Shown: piece by piece, positions 1-10,744 of the stretch
Position numbering within the stretch: the first letter of the stretch is position 1
Layout of the letters: each line of letters starts with the position of its first letter
Assembly (NCBI GenBank): GCA_903813345.2
Contig: CAIIXF020000009.1
Span: 25,024,740 to 25,088,739 of the forward strand
DNA length: 64,000 nt
Direction: 5' to 3'
Source of the DNA: Owenia fusiformis
Taxonomy: Eukaryota > Annelida > Polychaeta > Sabellida > Oweniidae
Made by a program: the position numbers and the translations under genes
Notes under the pieces: generated by a model
The model's database searches: none
What the model saw: only the letters and a program-made list of their open reading frames with translations
Told to the model about the DNA's origin: nothing

Positions 1-188
1 GTATATGATTCACAATATAAGTACGTTATTCATATATTTATAGAGATAATGGTGGATTAATTTACTTATGCAAAGTTATCCATTTCAATTGTCTTATTTT
101 GCTTCTTTAAAAGATTCATCTATAACTGTCGAGGCGCTGAAACCTAGGTTATCTGAATAGTCTAAAGTTACATTTTAATATCACCAAA
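1..188. other. Unannotated AT-rich sequence
   Basis: No coding exon, RNA gene or repeat is recognisable here. Confidence 0.5.
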
Positions 189-290
189 TTTTTTGTGCAC
201 GGTGTCTGGCGATTGGCGTTCGGCGGTCGGCGTCTGTAACAAATGGCATGTGGTGACATTTTGCATGTTAATGCCTTGTTATATTCATTT
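189..290 (+). repeat. Dispersed GC-rich repeat, copy 1 (inverted partner near 9.1 kb)
   Basis: This 100-bp segment holds a GC-rich core of repeated GGCG/TCGGCG words, then AACAAATGGCATGTGGTGA and ATTTTGCATGTT. The reverse complement of 9065-9160 carries the same order of blocks: a T-run, a cggcg-rich core, gtaacaaatg, ggtggtgatattttgcatg. Similarity fades on both sides. It may be the end of a dispersed element, or the two copies may be inverted ends of a ~9-kb unit. Confidence 0.5.
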
Positions 291-1066
291 GGCGGATTCA
301 TACTTCACATGGATGACTTCCTCGGCGAGATGTTTTTCGGATGTGCTGTTATCATTTCATTAAACGTTTCAATATTATACCTGTTTAGTAGATTGGTTCT
401 ACTAAAAACTGTTTGTCGGATGTTACACCCCTTCTAAAAATTAAGCAGCCAAGATTTCTCTTCTGTTTTGTCTGTTTTGTTTGGCGATTTAAGATAATTA
501 TCCTAAACCCGTCCTATTGCAAATAATTCATATTAAAACATGAAAAGGCATTTAACATGCCGCCCAGTGGGGAGACGATGGGGCGTATGCCATGTATTTT
601 TGGTGTCCCTATGTTTTTTTTACAAAATAAACATTGGATATGTCAGCTCTTGACTGCCACATATTGGAAAGTACCTTAAGGTTTGCACATGGGTTCTGGC
701 GATCCTCCTTAGATATCAATACGCTCGAATTAATTTAACATATGATGTAATACAAGTTTGCAGGCTTATAAAACTGTGAACTAGTCGGCAAATACCGTCC
801 ATAACGACGTATGTAACGGTTTTTAAGACTCGCATCTGGCAGATGTCGGGAAAATGTGTTTTTGTGAGTGTAGAATCTGAATAAGATGCTTTTTATGGTA
901 ATCAAATTCATTGAAAATATCAAGGATCAACCTGACAATTTGATAATGAACGAATCCCTGTACTATGTTTATCAAGTAGTATCGCAAAGAACTACTCTAA
1001 AAGTAAACGTTTTTTCTTGTCACTCAGGCAATACTGCAACGCTATGATCCCAATTGATTTGAGTCC
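291..1066. other. Unannotated AT-rich sequence
   Basis: A 64-codon hydrophobic ORF lies at 243-437 but overlaps the repeat, lacks splice context and matches no family I know. No other structure is visible. Confidence 0.4.
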
Positions 1067-1330
1067 GTGTGGTGCATCCTCCTAAGCAGGTGTCCAGAAT
1101 CCGTACCTCCTTCTTCCCCCTGCTATAAGCAGTTAGCATTTTCCCGATTAAGAACTCGCAATTTGATTGGCTGTCGCAACACTGCGACAGAAATCATGTA
1201 TACGTCATCGGCGCATAATAAGATCACGTGATTTAGTTTAATCGGGCGCGTCCAACTTGGTTATAGCAGGGGGTAAAAAGAAAGAAGATAATCTGGATTT
1301 TGAAGCCCTGTGATCGGAGGATGGTGTGGT
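1067..1330. mobile_element. Fold-back MITE-like element (~260 bp)
   Basis: The left arm (about 1073-1128) reads GCATCCTCC, then a TCCAGAAT-containing stretch, then CCCCCTGCTATAAGC. The right arm (about 1259-1324) is its reverse complement with scattered mismatches: GTTATAGCAGGGGG, ATCTGGATTTTG, GGAGGATG. The 130-bp centre has cgcaatttgattgg and a GATTTAGTTTAATCGGGCGCG block. No ORF is present. The arrangement is that of a non-autonomous inverted-repeat transposon, class unknown. I could not settle a target duplication. Confidence 0.65.
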
Positions 1331-1895
1331 GCTATTCATTTTTATTAGTTGCGAAGTCTGAATATGGTACAATTTACAAAAAGAATTGAAAGGTTTAGTT
1401 TAAAACGCCCATTTTAAATCAATCTTCAATGTCTGAAATCGCATTACGATATCCCAACGTCTGCAATCGTAGTAGTAATTATTTTGCATTTCTTTTTGGA
1501 GCACTTAAGTGAAACATTATATACCTACGTTTGTACTAACTTGCGTAACTTCGTTAATTGCCTTTAAAAGTCAATCACTGATACTGTTGTCATAGAAAGA
1601 ATATCTCACTCAAATCAAGCCAGGGCTGTTTACTTGATAGGAATTACGTGATAAAGATTCTAAATATTTTGTCTAGAAAGTCAACATTTTTGATTAATAC
1701 CTTTACCAAAAGATAATACGCGCATCAATCACAATTTAATTGATTAGCACATAAAGGCTTATACGTTGGATACAACCAAACCAATGTTAGGTTAATCGAA
1801 ACTTAGTGAGACAGTTTGTGATGAATTCAACTGGTGGGATGAATTGTCGATAGAGAGGTCAAGTTGTCTGTTTTTAAGAGTTTGTACGTGATCGT
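1331..1895. other. Unannotated sequence
   Basis: AT-rich; no ORF with splice context, RNA gene or repeat recognised. Confidence 0.5.
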
Positions 1896-1951
1896 GTACC
1901 CTGCGTGCAGAGTCTAGTTATAAACTACCGTCGAACGAATGCAAAGGGTAG
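1896..1951 (+). repeat. Short dispersed repeat, deleted copy (56 bp)
   Basis: TACCCTGCGTGCAGAGTC at the left and CGAATGCAAAGGGTAG at the right match both ends of the 82-bp copy at 15427-15508, but about 26 bp of the middle are missing. The ends are imperfect inverted repeats (CTACCCT / AGGGTAG). A third, diverged copy lies on the minus strand at 57386-57468. Confidence 0.65.
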
Positions 1952-2837
1952 TGATCATGTAGAATTATGATCCTATAGGCTACCTCTCCGCCCCTTTGTA
2001 TCTCTCGAAAGCCCATGGTATTACTTTTTTGCCGATTGCAATTGAGTATTAGGAGAAAAATATCAATTAGAGGCCCCCATTAGATCCCAGTAAAAGAGAG
2101 TTAATGGGGGAAAGTAATTCTCGGGGTCATAATATCATAATATTACACGTCCACGTACATTTCTCTAGAAGGCATGTGGCTTAATAACCCCTGACATAAT
2201 CTCAAAATTAAAGCCTAAGCTAAAATGAGAACTATCAAGGGCGATAGAAATCATTCACGATTGAGACTATGAAAGAATCACACACATCATAAAGTTTATT
2301 CGGACGCAATATGGTAACATTTATAAAAACGCTGCCGATAGTATTACTGACTCAGAATCTATTTAACGGTCAGGTAGAAATATTTTGTTTTATAGTTATC
2401 GATATGGCTGTATTTTTCGAAATACAATATGTTTGCTTATAATTTTCGCCAGATTTTCCCAAAAAATAGATCCGTAAAAACTAAAAATCAATGCTGCATC
2501 CAATTAATTACATTTACTTACGAGTAAGTAAGGCAGACAGTGAAATTGACCAGTACGTTTTAAGTGTCAGTCTATTTGACACGTGAAGTCTGTAATGGAT
2601 TAAAGTAATCCCAAGATAGATATCTACAGCTTTGGAGTCTTCTTACTGGGCATATCAGATCATGCTTCTTCCATACATTGGTATGGTGGTTGCAAGCCTG
2701 TAGTATAAAGTGGTATTTCTTATCGCTCATAGGCTATTTGTCCATTAGTTATCCATTTGACAGAGCGAAATGACTACTGGTATAGCATAGGGTCAATAAC
2801 CTACAGTCGTGGCATGACCCTATCTTCCTGTAGAGAT
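1952..2837. other. Unannotated sequence
   Basis: No coding or RNA signal and no repeat seen. The last 40 bases may be a degenerate outward extension of the palindrome that follows. Confidence 0.45.
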
Positions 2838-3721
2838 ACACTCCCCTCCATAAGTTTGGCAACCTTTTTCCCCCATTGAACTACGTGTTAAAGCCTCTTT
2901 ACCTTTGAATTTTTATTTACCTAACCTGCGATGAAAATACTTATACTATTGATGGAAACGTAATTTGACTTTAATTCCAATACCTCCAAATTTTCTCAAT
3001 TTTTTTCCTCAATTACAGTAGGTCGAAAATTGATGATGAATTTGATGATTTTTGAAAATCGACATTCCCATGTTAACCAATGGGAAATGGTAGGTTTGCC
3101 GCAAGTCATATGACAGAATATCCATCCATCCGAGTCCTTGCAAAAAATACGAGTTAGGCAGGTAATTGAATTTGCTAACTTTATTTAACAAAAAATTGAT
3201 ATGTTTCTTCAGGTTCAACAAAGTTATAGGGCTTTAAAGTCAAAATTGTTTTTCAAAAAAACTCTCCCATTGAAATAACACAGGAGGCGAAAAATTCTTT
3301 TCAAAAATGACTTTGAAGCGCTGTAACTTTAATATTCATCAAATTAACTAAACACTTAGTGTTCAAAAAAGTTAGACAATTCAATTTTCTATATAAAAAT
3401 ATTTTTTGCTGAATCTTTTACTGAAAAGATATCCTGATTTCTGATTTGCCCCGAACCCTCCATTTCCCATTGGATTACATGGGAATGACGATTTTCAAAA
3501 ATTCATCAAATTTATCATCAATTTTCGACCTATTGTAAGTGAGGAAAAAAATTGAAAAAATTTGGAGGTATTGGAAATAAAGTCAAGTTAAGTTTCCATC
3601 AATATTATAAGTTATTTAATCGCAGGTTAAGTAAATAAAAATTCAAACGTAAAGAGGCTTTAACACGTAGTTCAATGGAGAAAAAAGGTTGCCAAACTTA
3701 TGGAGGGGAGTGTAAACCTAT
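2838..3721. repeat. Large near-loopless palindrome (~880 bp, arms ~430 bp)
   Basis: The left arm starts with ACACTCCCCTCCATAAG, GTTTGGCAACC, AACTACGTGTTAAAGCC and the right arm ends with the reverse complements GGCTTTAACACGTAGTT, GGTTGCCAAAC, CTTATGGAGGGGAGTGT. Matching blocks continue inward (CCAATGGGAAATG with CATTTCCCATTGG; AAAGTTATAGGGCTT with the gcgctgtaacttt block) to a centre near 3275. Mismatches are scattered, so the arms are diverged but still complementary. It has no coding capacity. It is probably a fold-back transposon; a transcript would form one very long hairpin. Confidence 0.8.
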
Positions 3722-4488
3722 TCCTTTTTATTGGTGACCCATGGACTACCTCATCGTCATCGCTGATTGGTTGAATTTATTGTTTACGTCACCTAGAAAC
3801 AACTTGACGATTCAAACTTTTGTAAAATACGGCTCCAAGAGGGGGATATTACCTCCCAGCGAAGCAATATACCATCTTGTAAATATCAACTTTAATTTTG
3901 GTTTTAATTTGCTAGCAAGATACCTGGGTCAAGATACCATCTTGTGAATACGAACTTTTGTTTTAATTATCTGTGACTGACATAGATCATGTCATACCAT
4001 CATTATTGTTGAAAATCAATTATTGCACGTTACAAACGGAAACAAAATGGACGATTAAATATTTCGTCTTCAAAAAAATAATGTCAGTTTCTGGCGAAAA
4101 ATATGACTTTCTATTCTATATCAAGAAAGATGCACGGAATATGTTTATAACAAATCGAAACGTGACATCGATTTGCAGTATTCCGATGTAATAGATTGTG
4201 AAGAAATTGCAAGAAAATGAAGGAATACGCAGAAGAGTAATTGAAAGATCAACTGTTAACTATGGCTTATCTTTTCCTCTTCGAACAATTAGCTGTTAAT
4301 TTCTGGCGGATTTACATCAAGTAAAGCAAGACATATAGTATAAGCTGATGTCGACTGAAACATCACATCGATATTTGGGATTCATATAAAAGATGGTGCA
4401 AATATGCGTGTTATACGCAGTTGGTGCGTAAAAGATGATAGAATAGTGTAAGCTCAATTATGATATGAACAAGACACACAGTGATAAA
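3722..4488. other. Unannotated sequence with a small tandem duplication
   Basis: A diverged direct duplication lies at about 3868-3910 and 3931-3971 (shared TACCATCTTGT, AACTTT, GGTTTTAATT words). Nothing else recognised. Confidence 0.45.
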
Positions 4489-4507
4489 TATCGCACTTTG
4501 AAGAGCA

Positions 4508-4640
4508 AAATGGCCACCATGCAATTTACCCAGCATGGCCAAAACCTAATCAGACCTTGGCACTAGTCTGCTCTTGCATCTGTAAACATTTCAAGTTGAC
4601 AAGGTTAGCGGTTTTCCTGCAATTTTGATGACAAGAATTT
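4508..4640 (+). repeat. Internal block copy 1 of the 4.5-8.0 kb element
   Basis: Contains AAAATGGCCACCATGCAATT, CCAGCATGGCC, AACCTAATCAGACCTTGG, CTGCTCTTGCATCTG and TTTTGATGACAAG. The same order recurs at 4906-5047, and the latter half at 7818-7920. Confidence 0.75.
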
Positions 4641-4905
4641 ATTTGTAGTCTTGAACTTTGGGAAAATTTAGATAACATTGTTTGTGACCTAATTTGATGA
4701 CCTTCGACCCTGAAAATTTTGTAATTAGCTGACCTAAATTTAAATCCAAAATATCAATTTAGAAAATCAAATTTTTGACCTTTTCAAGGCCACTGAAGGT
4801 CAACGAAAGGTCAGATTTGAACTTCTGAGAACTTGTAGATGTTTTAAAAAAAAAAATTGGTCAATTTGGAGCAAGTTGAAAAATTCAAAATGGCCGCCAA
4901 ATTGA

Positions 4906-5047
4906 AAAATTCAAAATGGCCACCATGTAATTCAGCCAGCATACCCAAAACCTAATCAGATCTTGGCAATAGTCTGCTCTTGCATCTGTAAAAATTTCAA
5001 GTTGAACGGATAAGTGGTTTTTCCTGGAATTTTGATGACAAGATTTG
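4906..5047 (+). repeat. Internal block copy 2, interrupted by the composite insertion
   Basis: This copy has the same word order as 4508-4640. It runs into TTTGATGACAAGATTTG and is then broken by the composite at the TTGA tetranucleotide 5048-5051. The sequence resumes with TTGAAAAATTCAAAATGG at 6780. Confidence 0.75.
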
Positions 5048-6783
5048 TTGAGGTATGAGGTTCCATATCCATCCGCCAAAAGGTATGACCCCTATATAGT
5101 CCATTTAAAAACTTGTGGTTTTGTTCTAAATAACACCATAGCTGGCTTCTAGGGTACCTAGTATGCCACTATTTGGTATCAAAATAAAGAGGAGGAGTTC
5201 AACTTTCATTTGAATTACGAAAATAGCGATGTAGGTCAAAATAGTTCCGACGTGATCATGTTTACTACGCGTTTGGCCCGTCGTCTCAGAATTGAGGCGA
5301 TGTTAGCAAACGCGAGTTACAATAAATGGACGCTGATATCTCAAAAAGTAACCTGACTCCCTATAATTTGATGTAGATCAATCGAATCCCTATATGAACA
5401 GGTACATTTTGATATATAACACTATGGGGGGTAAGCGTTTCATAGTTGATCACGAACGCCATTTGTGCCGGGTATTGTTCTGAATTTTCGAATTTGGTGT
5501 TGGATTACGGTACTCATACCTTAATATGAGGCCTAAAATTGTCTGCTAGTTGGCCAGAGACCATTATTCCAGCAGAATTTGAGAACAGAATCGATTTTTT
5601 CGTTCGGCGTAGGGCAAACAATGATTTAAAATCACTTTCAACCCTTCTGTGTGTATTAGTATGGTCAAAGGAGGCCCCCGGAGGGTCATAAATGAAAGAA
5701 AGCCCTCCAAAATTCCGTCAAAATTGCAGGTTATTTCTTCATTTTTTGCTAAAAATACATGATTTTGAGGGCCCATATCTCACTGAAATTGCTAAAATGT
5801 AGCGATTTTTCATTTTTACAGGCTAGATACACGTGTCAGGTCAACAGAAACAGTAAGCATGTGTGATTTTTAAATTGCTACATTGTAGCAATATTTATTT
5901 CAAAATACAGCTGTTGGGGAAACTGCTATTTACTGAGATTTGGGCGAAAATGGCCAAATTTCAGTCAAAATCCTCGGGACATAGGGCCTTTGTCGTAGAT
6001 TTAGTCAATGATGCAACTCTTAGTAGAAGGTGTGCCATATAGGGAATGAAAGCTGTTTGTCAGACGTATCATTTTCTTCAATAAACTCAGAGATAGTCAG
6101 GTTAGATTTGTGACGTCACAGTGGCAAAGTTAGACTAGCATATTTAGACGTATTTGGGGTAGGGCAAATTAACCCTTTCTAGCCTAAATGGATAATTTTT
6201 TCACATATTCAGCCATTTCCGACGTTTTTATGCATTTTTGAACTAAAAATGATATTTTCTGCCAAAAAAAGTTGCAGAGACAAAAATCAGTGTGATGTCA
6301 TAACACATTAAGGTATGAGGTTCCATATCCATCCGCCAAAAGGTATGACCCCTATATAGTCCATTTAAAAACTTGTGGTTTTGTTCTAAATAACACCATA
6401 GCTGGCTTCTAGGGTACCTAGTATGCCACTATTTGGTATCAAAATAAAGAGGAGGAGTTCAACTTTCATTTGAATTACGAAAATAGCGATGTAGGTCAAA
6501 ATAGTTCCGACGTGATCATGTTTACTACGCGTTTGGCCCGTCGTCTCAGAATTGAGGCGATGTTAGCAAACGCGAGTTACAATAAATGGACGCTGATATC
6601 TCAAAAAGTAACCTGACTCCCTATAATTTGATGTAGATCAATCGAATCCCTATATGAACAGGTACATTTTGATATATAACACTATGGGGGTAAGCGTTTC
6701 ATAGTTGATCACGAACGCCATTTGTGCCGGGTATTGTTCTGAATTTTCGAATTTGGTGTTGGATTACGGTACTCATACCTTGA
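5048..6783. mobile_element. Composite element: two 469/468-bp direct repeats around a 790-bp core
   Basis: The repeats at 5052-5520 and 6312-6779 appear identical except for one G in a G-run (six versus five). Each begins GGTATGAG and ends CTCATACC, so each copy has its own short TIR. TTGA flanks the whole composite (5048-5051 and 6780-6783), while TTAA lies at both inner junctions (5521-5524 and 6308-6311). The core has no ORF of note, no primer-binding site and no polypurine tract, and the repeats lack TG...CA ends, so an ordinary LTR retrotransposon is disfavoured. The pattern suggests two copies of a TTAA-preferring MITE mobilised as a unit into TTGA, or an unusual terminal-direct-repeat element. 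The near-identity implies a recent origin or gene conversion. Confidence 0.75.
5525..6307. other. Core of the composite element
   Basis: Non-coding passenger sequence between the two terminal repeats. It contains a small hairpin, ATTGCTACATTGTAGCAAT, near 5874. No gene or structural RNA is recognised. Confidence 0.5.
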
Positions 6784-7817
6784 AAAATTCAAAATGGCCA
6801 CCACGTAGTTTACCCAGCATGCCCTTAAAGTGCCCGATAAACTATAAAATGCGCATGCGTCCAGGTGTTGATAAACTATAAATAGCGAAAATCCAGGGTT
6901 TGTCACCACAAGGTAAGCCAGGACGTGTTGAGAGAACAGCTAGTGTTGATATTGAATTTATATGTAGCCAGATAAGTTTCCTTATTGAAATTACATATGG
7001 TTATTAGCAATACTTTGTAGGTGCTAAATAATAAAATATTTAGAGTATATATGAGAGAAATTGGTCATTTCGAACCTGTTGAAAAGTTTGTGGCTCTCGG
7101 CTACACCGGGGAATTTACTTCCATGAGTACACACATAAATGTGGGGTTCCCCAAGAGGTACGCGACAAGGTGACTTGGCATCAAATGTGCGACTAAATGC
7201 TACTATCGAGAAGATAAGATAACGAATACGACAATAAGTTATTGCATGTGACAATTCCGAGCCTTCATCTCACTGAAGTATTTTGAAGTGAAAATAGGAT
7301 TTTTGTTTTGATACATGGATTCAGATGAACGTAACTTTATTCTGACAACTAATCAAAACTGAACAAAATTGATTGTACGTAACAGACAATTTATTGTTTT
7401 ACAATGTTTTAATTGGCTAAACGAATGAAACCAACAAATTATGACATGTAAAATGACTATTTTGAAATGTAAAATTTAAAAGTGACAAACACAACCTCCA
7501 TATCCACTCTTTGGGAGCCCTAGTAAATTAGTAATATGTACATGCAGCAGTGGTAGTGTACAGCTTATTATCACACTACGCTTTGTATTCTAAAGCCTGT
7601 TGTTTGTAATAACACTGTTCACTCAACGTATGTTTTGTGTGTGGGCAGTCAACGATAATCATTGTTTTATCCCGGTTATATGACCTCGGCAATTATAACA
7701 GAACCGTACTAAACGAAAAAACGCAAATAAGAGAAAGCTTTCACACACATATAAAAAATGAACTAGTCTAATCCGCCAGTATAAACTCTGTGCTATACGT
7801 AGCCGGTTCAGGCGCAC

Positions 7818-7970
7818 ACTTTAACCTAATCAGATCTTGGTACTAGTCTGCTCTTGCATCTGTAAAAATTTCAAGTTGAACAGGTAAGCAGTTATCCTGG
7901 AAATTTGATGACAAGATTTGGTTTATGTCCCGCCCGCCCGCACGCCCGCACGCCCAAACGCCCGCCCAAC
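7818..7970 (+). repeat. Internal block copy 3 plus GC-rich cgcccgc run
   Basis: AACCTAATCAGATCTTGG through TTTGATGACAAGATTTGG matches the other internal blocks. It is followed at 7927-7970 by a C/G run built from cgcccgc and cgcacgc words, out of keeping with the AT-rich surroundings. Confidence 0.7.
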
Positions 7971-8013
7971 AGCACAAGACGACGACAATATAGCACTTTT
8001 TCAAAGTGCGATA

Positions 8014-9064
8014 AAAAGGCATATCTCAGTTACGTTTTTTCTAGGGGCTTGAACTATTGAACCCACGATCTCTCGGTATCCAACCGATTGTTCTCCAAGA
8101 AATATTGCTTTTGGAACCCCTCTTCCTAGTTTAGTAACACTGCATATTATATGTTTGAGATGATTGACAATGTACGTGTAACTGTAAACAAATCCGAATG
8201 GATAAGTGAACATATAGAAGATAATGTTGTGCACTGGAATTATGTTTGCCTTTAATTCGTCTGCAATTCTGTAACTAAAAAAGCCAGCATTTGTAGAATT
8301 CGAAGTCAATATTTTCTAAAATACACTTATTTTACTCAAATATCAACATAACACACTAAAAACGAACATTGAACTTTGATTTATACATTGAGATCAAATT
8401 GTTGTAGTTTTGATTATAAACCGAATCTGACTAATCAATTTGATACTTTAAGTAATCATGTTATTCCATTAACAGTACATTGTGAATTACCCTTAATATG
8501 TTACATCTGTTTACAGAATTAATTTTCCTTTTTAGCAATAATATATTACCAGTCCCTTTGATAGATCGCAATAAATATGTCACATTTTGACAAATCGTGG
8601 TTGACAAGGCGTGTGATGTCACAATGTTAATAAATGTATATATATTGTGTTAAGAAAGCATAGCTAACTAAATGTCAAATAATCCGAACATTCTGATTGT
8701 CTTGGGAATGAAAATAATCCATCTTGATAGACAAGAAGGACACACATGTTCTACAAATTCTGTGATTCGATTCAATTATTCAACCTTGATTAGCAGAGCT
8801 CTATGAGGTTACTATTTTTAAAACGTAAACTTATTGAAATGGGAAAAGCCATATGTGTGGATTTATAATCATTTGATACTGAAATTACATAACTATACTT
8901 TAATACATATGATCCATACTTCAATATATTCTTCTCGATGGCATATTACGTTACTTATAACTAATCATTTAATATGTCTATTGTCTAAGTGGTTGAGGAA
9001 TTAATTAGTTTTGTATTGTGTCTTCGTACATGTGCCATTATATAAATTAACTTCACGATATGAT
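8014..9064. other. Unannotated sequence
   Basis: A 102-codon minus-strand ORF (8001-8309) exists, but it runs into the TIR of the neighbouring element and I recognise no domain in it. Otherwise AT-rich with no features. Confidence 0.4.
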
Positions 9065-9160
9065 TATACAAGACATAAACATGCAAAATATCACCACCTG
9101 TCATTTGTTACATAGGACGAACGCCACCCGACGAACGCCGACTACCGAACAAAAAAAACG
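9065..9160 (-). repeat. Dispersed GC-rich repeat, copy 2 (inverted relative to 189-290)
   Basis: Contains CATGCAAAATATCACCACC, CATTTGTTAC, then a cgaacgccg-rich core and an A-run. Read in reverse complement this is the block order of 189-290. Confidence 0.5.
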
Positions 9161-10400
9161 TCGAAAATGACTGCAATTGTGCATGATAGGTAGAAAAAAT
9201 TATAATTTGCATATCGGGTAATATTACAAAATACTACACCTGGATAAATTTAAAGCTACGTGATGCGGTTACTATAGATACAATATTACGCCTCTCTTTT
9301 TCATTATTAAATGTTTCTTGATTTGTATTTGTATTTGGGCTATTCGTTGTATCCACTCATGTACAAATCCTCTCATGGATAAAAATAATATACCATAAAA
9401 ACTCAGGATATCATCCGAATATCGCATCTAGTAAAATACAAATGTTGGGGGAATTCGATCTCACAACATTTACGCACAATGTCTTGACATTAACAAGAGA
9501 GTTATGTAATGTCTTCAATTGTAATTTGATTTATATTGTACTAGATTTGATTTGATTCTTTTAATAGCTTGTTATACATTTTGTTCTATAGAACTTTGAA
9601 CCTCGCGTGAAATACTAAGTGAATTATCTGAAGTAAGAGGATGCGGTAAATGAAGTTACATCATATTCAAACGAGTGATGAATAAATGGCACAAATCCAC
9701 ATCACAGTATACCTAATTTTTTGAGTCCACATTTGCCTCATTTTACAAAAGGCCTCATTAATATAAAAAGACGGCTCCAGTAGAATAAATGGGCGACTGA
9801 AAATGGAATGAATTTTATATTTTCGAGGTCGAGACAATCTTCGGGGAAAGTATTTTGGTCCCTTGCATTTTTGTCTTTGTCAGTTTCTAGTCACAATCTT
9901 GCCATTTCTTTGTTGTCATTTCATTGCTCTATTTATGGGCATCTTTTAATCAATGGATCATTCTGTTTTATGTTTAAAATATATAAATCAATAGCTTTTG
10001 CAAGAACTAGTTGATATCCACATACTTTCCTCATTTTTATTACCCATTTGAGATTCTAAGAAAGCTAGATTTTGCAAAGAGAGCATTAATATATGGCGAC
10101 ATATCCCATTTCATTTTGAGGAAATTGATTATTGCAAATCAAATCGATAAATCTACTGATATAAACTATTCCCTTGTCGAATCATAAGTCAGTAATAAAG
10201 AAACTGTTCATCTGTCTCAACAGCATGATAAAATAACGGCACGACGATTAAGATTAACAATGACCGGAAAACACAAATGCTGATAAAGCATGTTCGATGA
10301 ATAAATACAGCTCAAACCCATATTCGAACATGACTGTGTTCGTGCCTTCTATAAACTGTAAACAAAGTCAACATTTCACCCGGGCTATATTCGCAAAGAA
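9161..10400. other. Unannotated sequence
   Basis: No supportable gene, RNA or repeat. A 68-codon ORF at 9808-10014 has no domain or splice support. Confidence 0.5.
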
Positions 10401-10744
10401 TACCCCTGGTAATACGTGTAACGGGTGACGTCATAACGGCGGGTCGTAGTAATGGCGGACCATAATGAATATTCGAAACAGTTTTGGTGAGTTTTCATGT
10501 TCGAAACGTAATAAAGACCTGATCAGAGCAGGGGTAATATCGTCGAATACACCCCTTAGGGCTAGGCACAAACGCTTTCGAACCCCGAACTCCGGGCACA
10601 AAACGTTTGTGCCTAACCCCGCGTGGTGTATTTGACAATATTACACCTGTAATACGTGTAATGTGTGACGTCATAACGGAGGACCGTAGTAATGGCGGCC
10701 CACAATGAATATTCGAAACATTTCGGTGAGTTTTCATGTTCGAA
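10401..10744. mobile_element. CRE-bearing element: 105-bp direct repeats around a hairpin core
   Basis: Direct repeats at 10401-10505 and 10641-10744 are spaced exactly 240 bp. Both contain GTAATACGTGTAA, TGACGTCATAACGG, GTAGTAATGGCGG, AATGAATATTCGAAACA and GTGAGTTTTCATGTTCGAA. Between them is a palindrome (about 10529-10650) whose arms read GGGCTAGGCACAAACG / CGTTTGTGCCTAACCCC, with outer arms CAGGGGTAATAT / ATATTACACCTG. Each direct repeat holds a perfect TGACGTCA octamer, the CREB/ATF site. It has no coding capacity. It may be a MITE or two and a half units of a 240-bp repeat. Confidence 0.65.

Larger units (their letters stand above)
4489..8013. mobile_element. TIR-bounded element (~3.5 kb) with internal repeats and a nested composite
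   Basis: TATCGCACTTTGAA at 4489-4502 is matched in inverse by TTCAAAGTGCGATA at 8000-8013. The right end has an extra local hairpin with a nearby tagcacttttt. Inside are three related blocks (about 4508-4640, 4906-5047, 7818-7920) sharing AACCTAATCAGATCTTGG, CTGCTCTTGCATCTG and TTTGATGACAAGATTTG. AAAATTCAAAATGGCC recurs, and a cgcccgc-type GC-rich run lies at 7927-7970. The element has no transposase ORF and is non-autonomous or decayed. Without the composite inserted at 5052-6779 it would be ~1.8 kb. The TIR is short, so its being one element is an inference. Confidence 0.6.

Noticed and set aside
5048-6783. LTR retrotransposon interpretation of the paired 469/468-bp repeats
   Set aside because: Repeats lack TG...CA ends, no primer-binding site or polypurine tract adjoins them, the core has no gag/pol, and each repeat carries its own TIR.
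8001-8309. 102-codon minus-strand ORF
   Set aside because: It runs into the TIR of the 4.5-8.0 kb element, has no recognised domain and no splice or promoter context; length is within chance for this window.
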